Below, one piece after another: positions 63,652 to 64,000 of a stretch of DNA of 64,000 nucleotides; the stretch's first letter is position 1, and every line of letters begins with the position of its first letter. The translations under genes were made by a program, and so were the position numbers. Source of the DNA: Akkermansia muciniphila (GTDB taxonomy: Bacteria; Verrucomicrobiota; Verrucomicrobiia; Verrucomicrobiales; DEV007); the NCBI GenBank assembly GCA_945883495.1, contig CAMCXS010000002.1, forward strand, positions 109,283 to 173,282, given 5' to 3'. Under the pieces are notes generated by a model. That model ran no database searches. It saw only the letters and a list, made by a program, of their open reading frames with translations, and was not told where the DNA came from.

Positions 63652-63888
63652 TCAGACCGGCACAGCGGCTTCCGCAACGAATGCCTCCAAGATTGGATCA
63701 TCCTCAGCCTGGGTCAGTGAGGAGGCTCCAAAGGACTCGACATGGAACGAAATGGCGGATCGGAGATCGGTCAGCGCGTCTTCATAGGTATCCCCTTGAC
63801 CGAGGATGACGCCACGCGCCAGCCCAAGCGGATAGGCAACAAAGCCATCAGAGTGTTTCTCGACCACGACCTTCAGTGTGGGTGCCAT
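63652..63888 (-). CDS. HicB-like antitoxin-family protein
   Basis: A 78-residue protein with the short beta-alpha HicB fold: VVVEKHSDGFVAYPLGLARGVILGQGDTYEDALTDL and a following helical segment. HicB proteins neutralise HicA ribonuclease toxins, but no HicA-like frame lies directly next to it on either side in the window, so it may be an orphan antitoxin or regulator. The ATG at 63888 is chosen because the family starts here. Confidence 0.75.
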   Translation of the reverse strand: MAPTLKVVVEKHSDGFVAYPLGLARGVILGQGDTYEDALTDLRSAISFHVESFGASSLTQAEDDPILEAFVAEAAVPV

Positions 63889-64000
63889 GCCTAGAGGGTG
63901 CCTCGTAATAGCCGCTTCCGCAAGTTCAATACCTGGGAAGCCCATTGACACGGATGGCCATCGAGAGGCATGGCCAACCAGGAACCGTGCGATCGAGGCC

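Overview
The window (about 62% G+C, densely coded on both strands) looks like a chromosomal segment of a Verrucomicrobiota bacterium. This is an inference from gene content: sulfatase, DUF1080, SGNH-hydrolase and Gfo/Idh/MocA genes with Sec or Tat signals, a planctomycete/verrucomicrobial-type c-type cytochrome domain, an SHD1-type protein, a two-domain esterase, paired PilT-like ATPases and a short SecA-like ATPase. No rRNA, tRNA, CRISPR array or intact prophage was recognised.

Layout. 1-2.0 kb: 3' part of a two-domain alpha/beta hydrolase. 2.0-4.8 kb (-): SecA-like ATPase followed by a small HlyD-type adaptor. 5-8.3 kb: rRNA methyltransferase (-), periplasmic rhodanese (+), and a pgeF-ispE pair (-) joined by an ATGA overlap. 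8.5-14.6 kb (-): TolC-MacA-MacB-type tripartite exporter. 14.7-17.8 kb: sulfatase/SGNH hydrolase pair (-) and a DUF1080 protein (+). 18.1-23.3 kb: glutamate dehydrogenase, Tag glycosylase, a second SGNH hydrolase, an SHD1 protein, a three-repeat secreted protein and a sirtuin. 23.5-27.4 kb (+): coupled operon of beta-propeller protein, amidase with two golvesin-like modules, and TPR protein. 27.5-31.1 kb: NarL-type regulator facing a coupled histidine kinase/hybrid pair. 31.2-34 kb: secreted oxidoreductase, then a RAYT transposase embedded in 72-bp REP arrays. 34-37.7 kb: TrhO, cytochrome domain protein, DUF1460 amidase, GTP cyclohydrolase II, small TPR membrane protein. 37.7-39.2 kb: repeat-rich spacer, hypothetical gene, rlmH. 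39.3-45.1 kb: glyS (-), then methyltransferase, tyrS, pheA and thiH (+). 45.1-49.2 kb: CorA and a hypothetical gene among four kinds of repeat. 49.2-57.1 kb (+): alpha-2-macroglobulin and penicillin-binding protein 1C. 57.1-59.3 kb (-): two PilT-like ATPases. 59.3-64 kb: an eroding accessory region with a truncated heme-domain ORF, a broken hydrolase, an L,D-transpeptidase-like lipoprotein without its catalytic cysteine motif, an IS110 remnant, two RAYT remnants around a two-gene nucleotidyltransferase-like module, and an orphan HicB-like antitoxin.

Functionally the window mixes housekeeping (translation, aromatic amino acid, thiamine, riboflavin and isoprenoid steps) with envelope functions: export, peptidoglycan remodelling, defence against host or competitor proteases, and polysaccharide or sulfate-ester use. 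Many neighbours are translationally coupled through ATGA, GTGA or TGATG overlaps. The most unusual content is the repeat-rich intergenic DNA (RAYT/REP array, 42-bp palindromic tandem array, CGATTACG hairpin elements, 80-bp double-hairpin element), the short SecA-like/HlyD pair, and the decaying mobile region at the right end.
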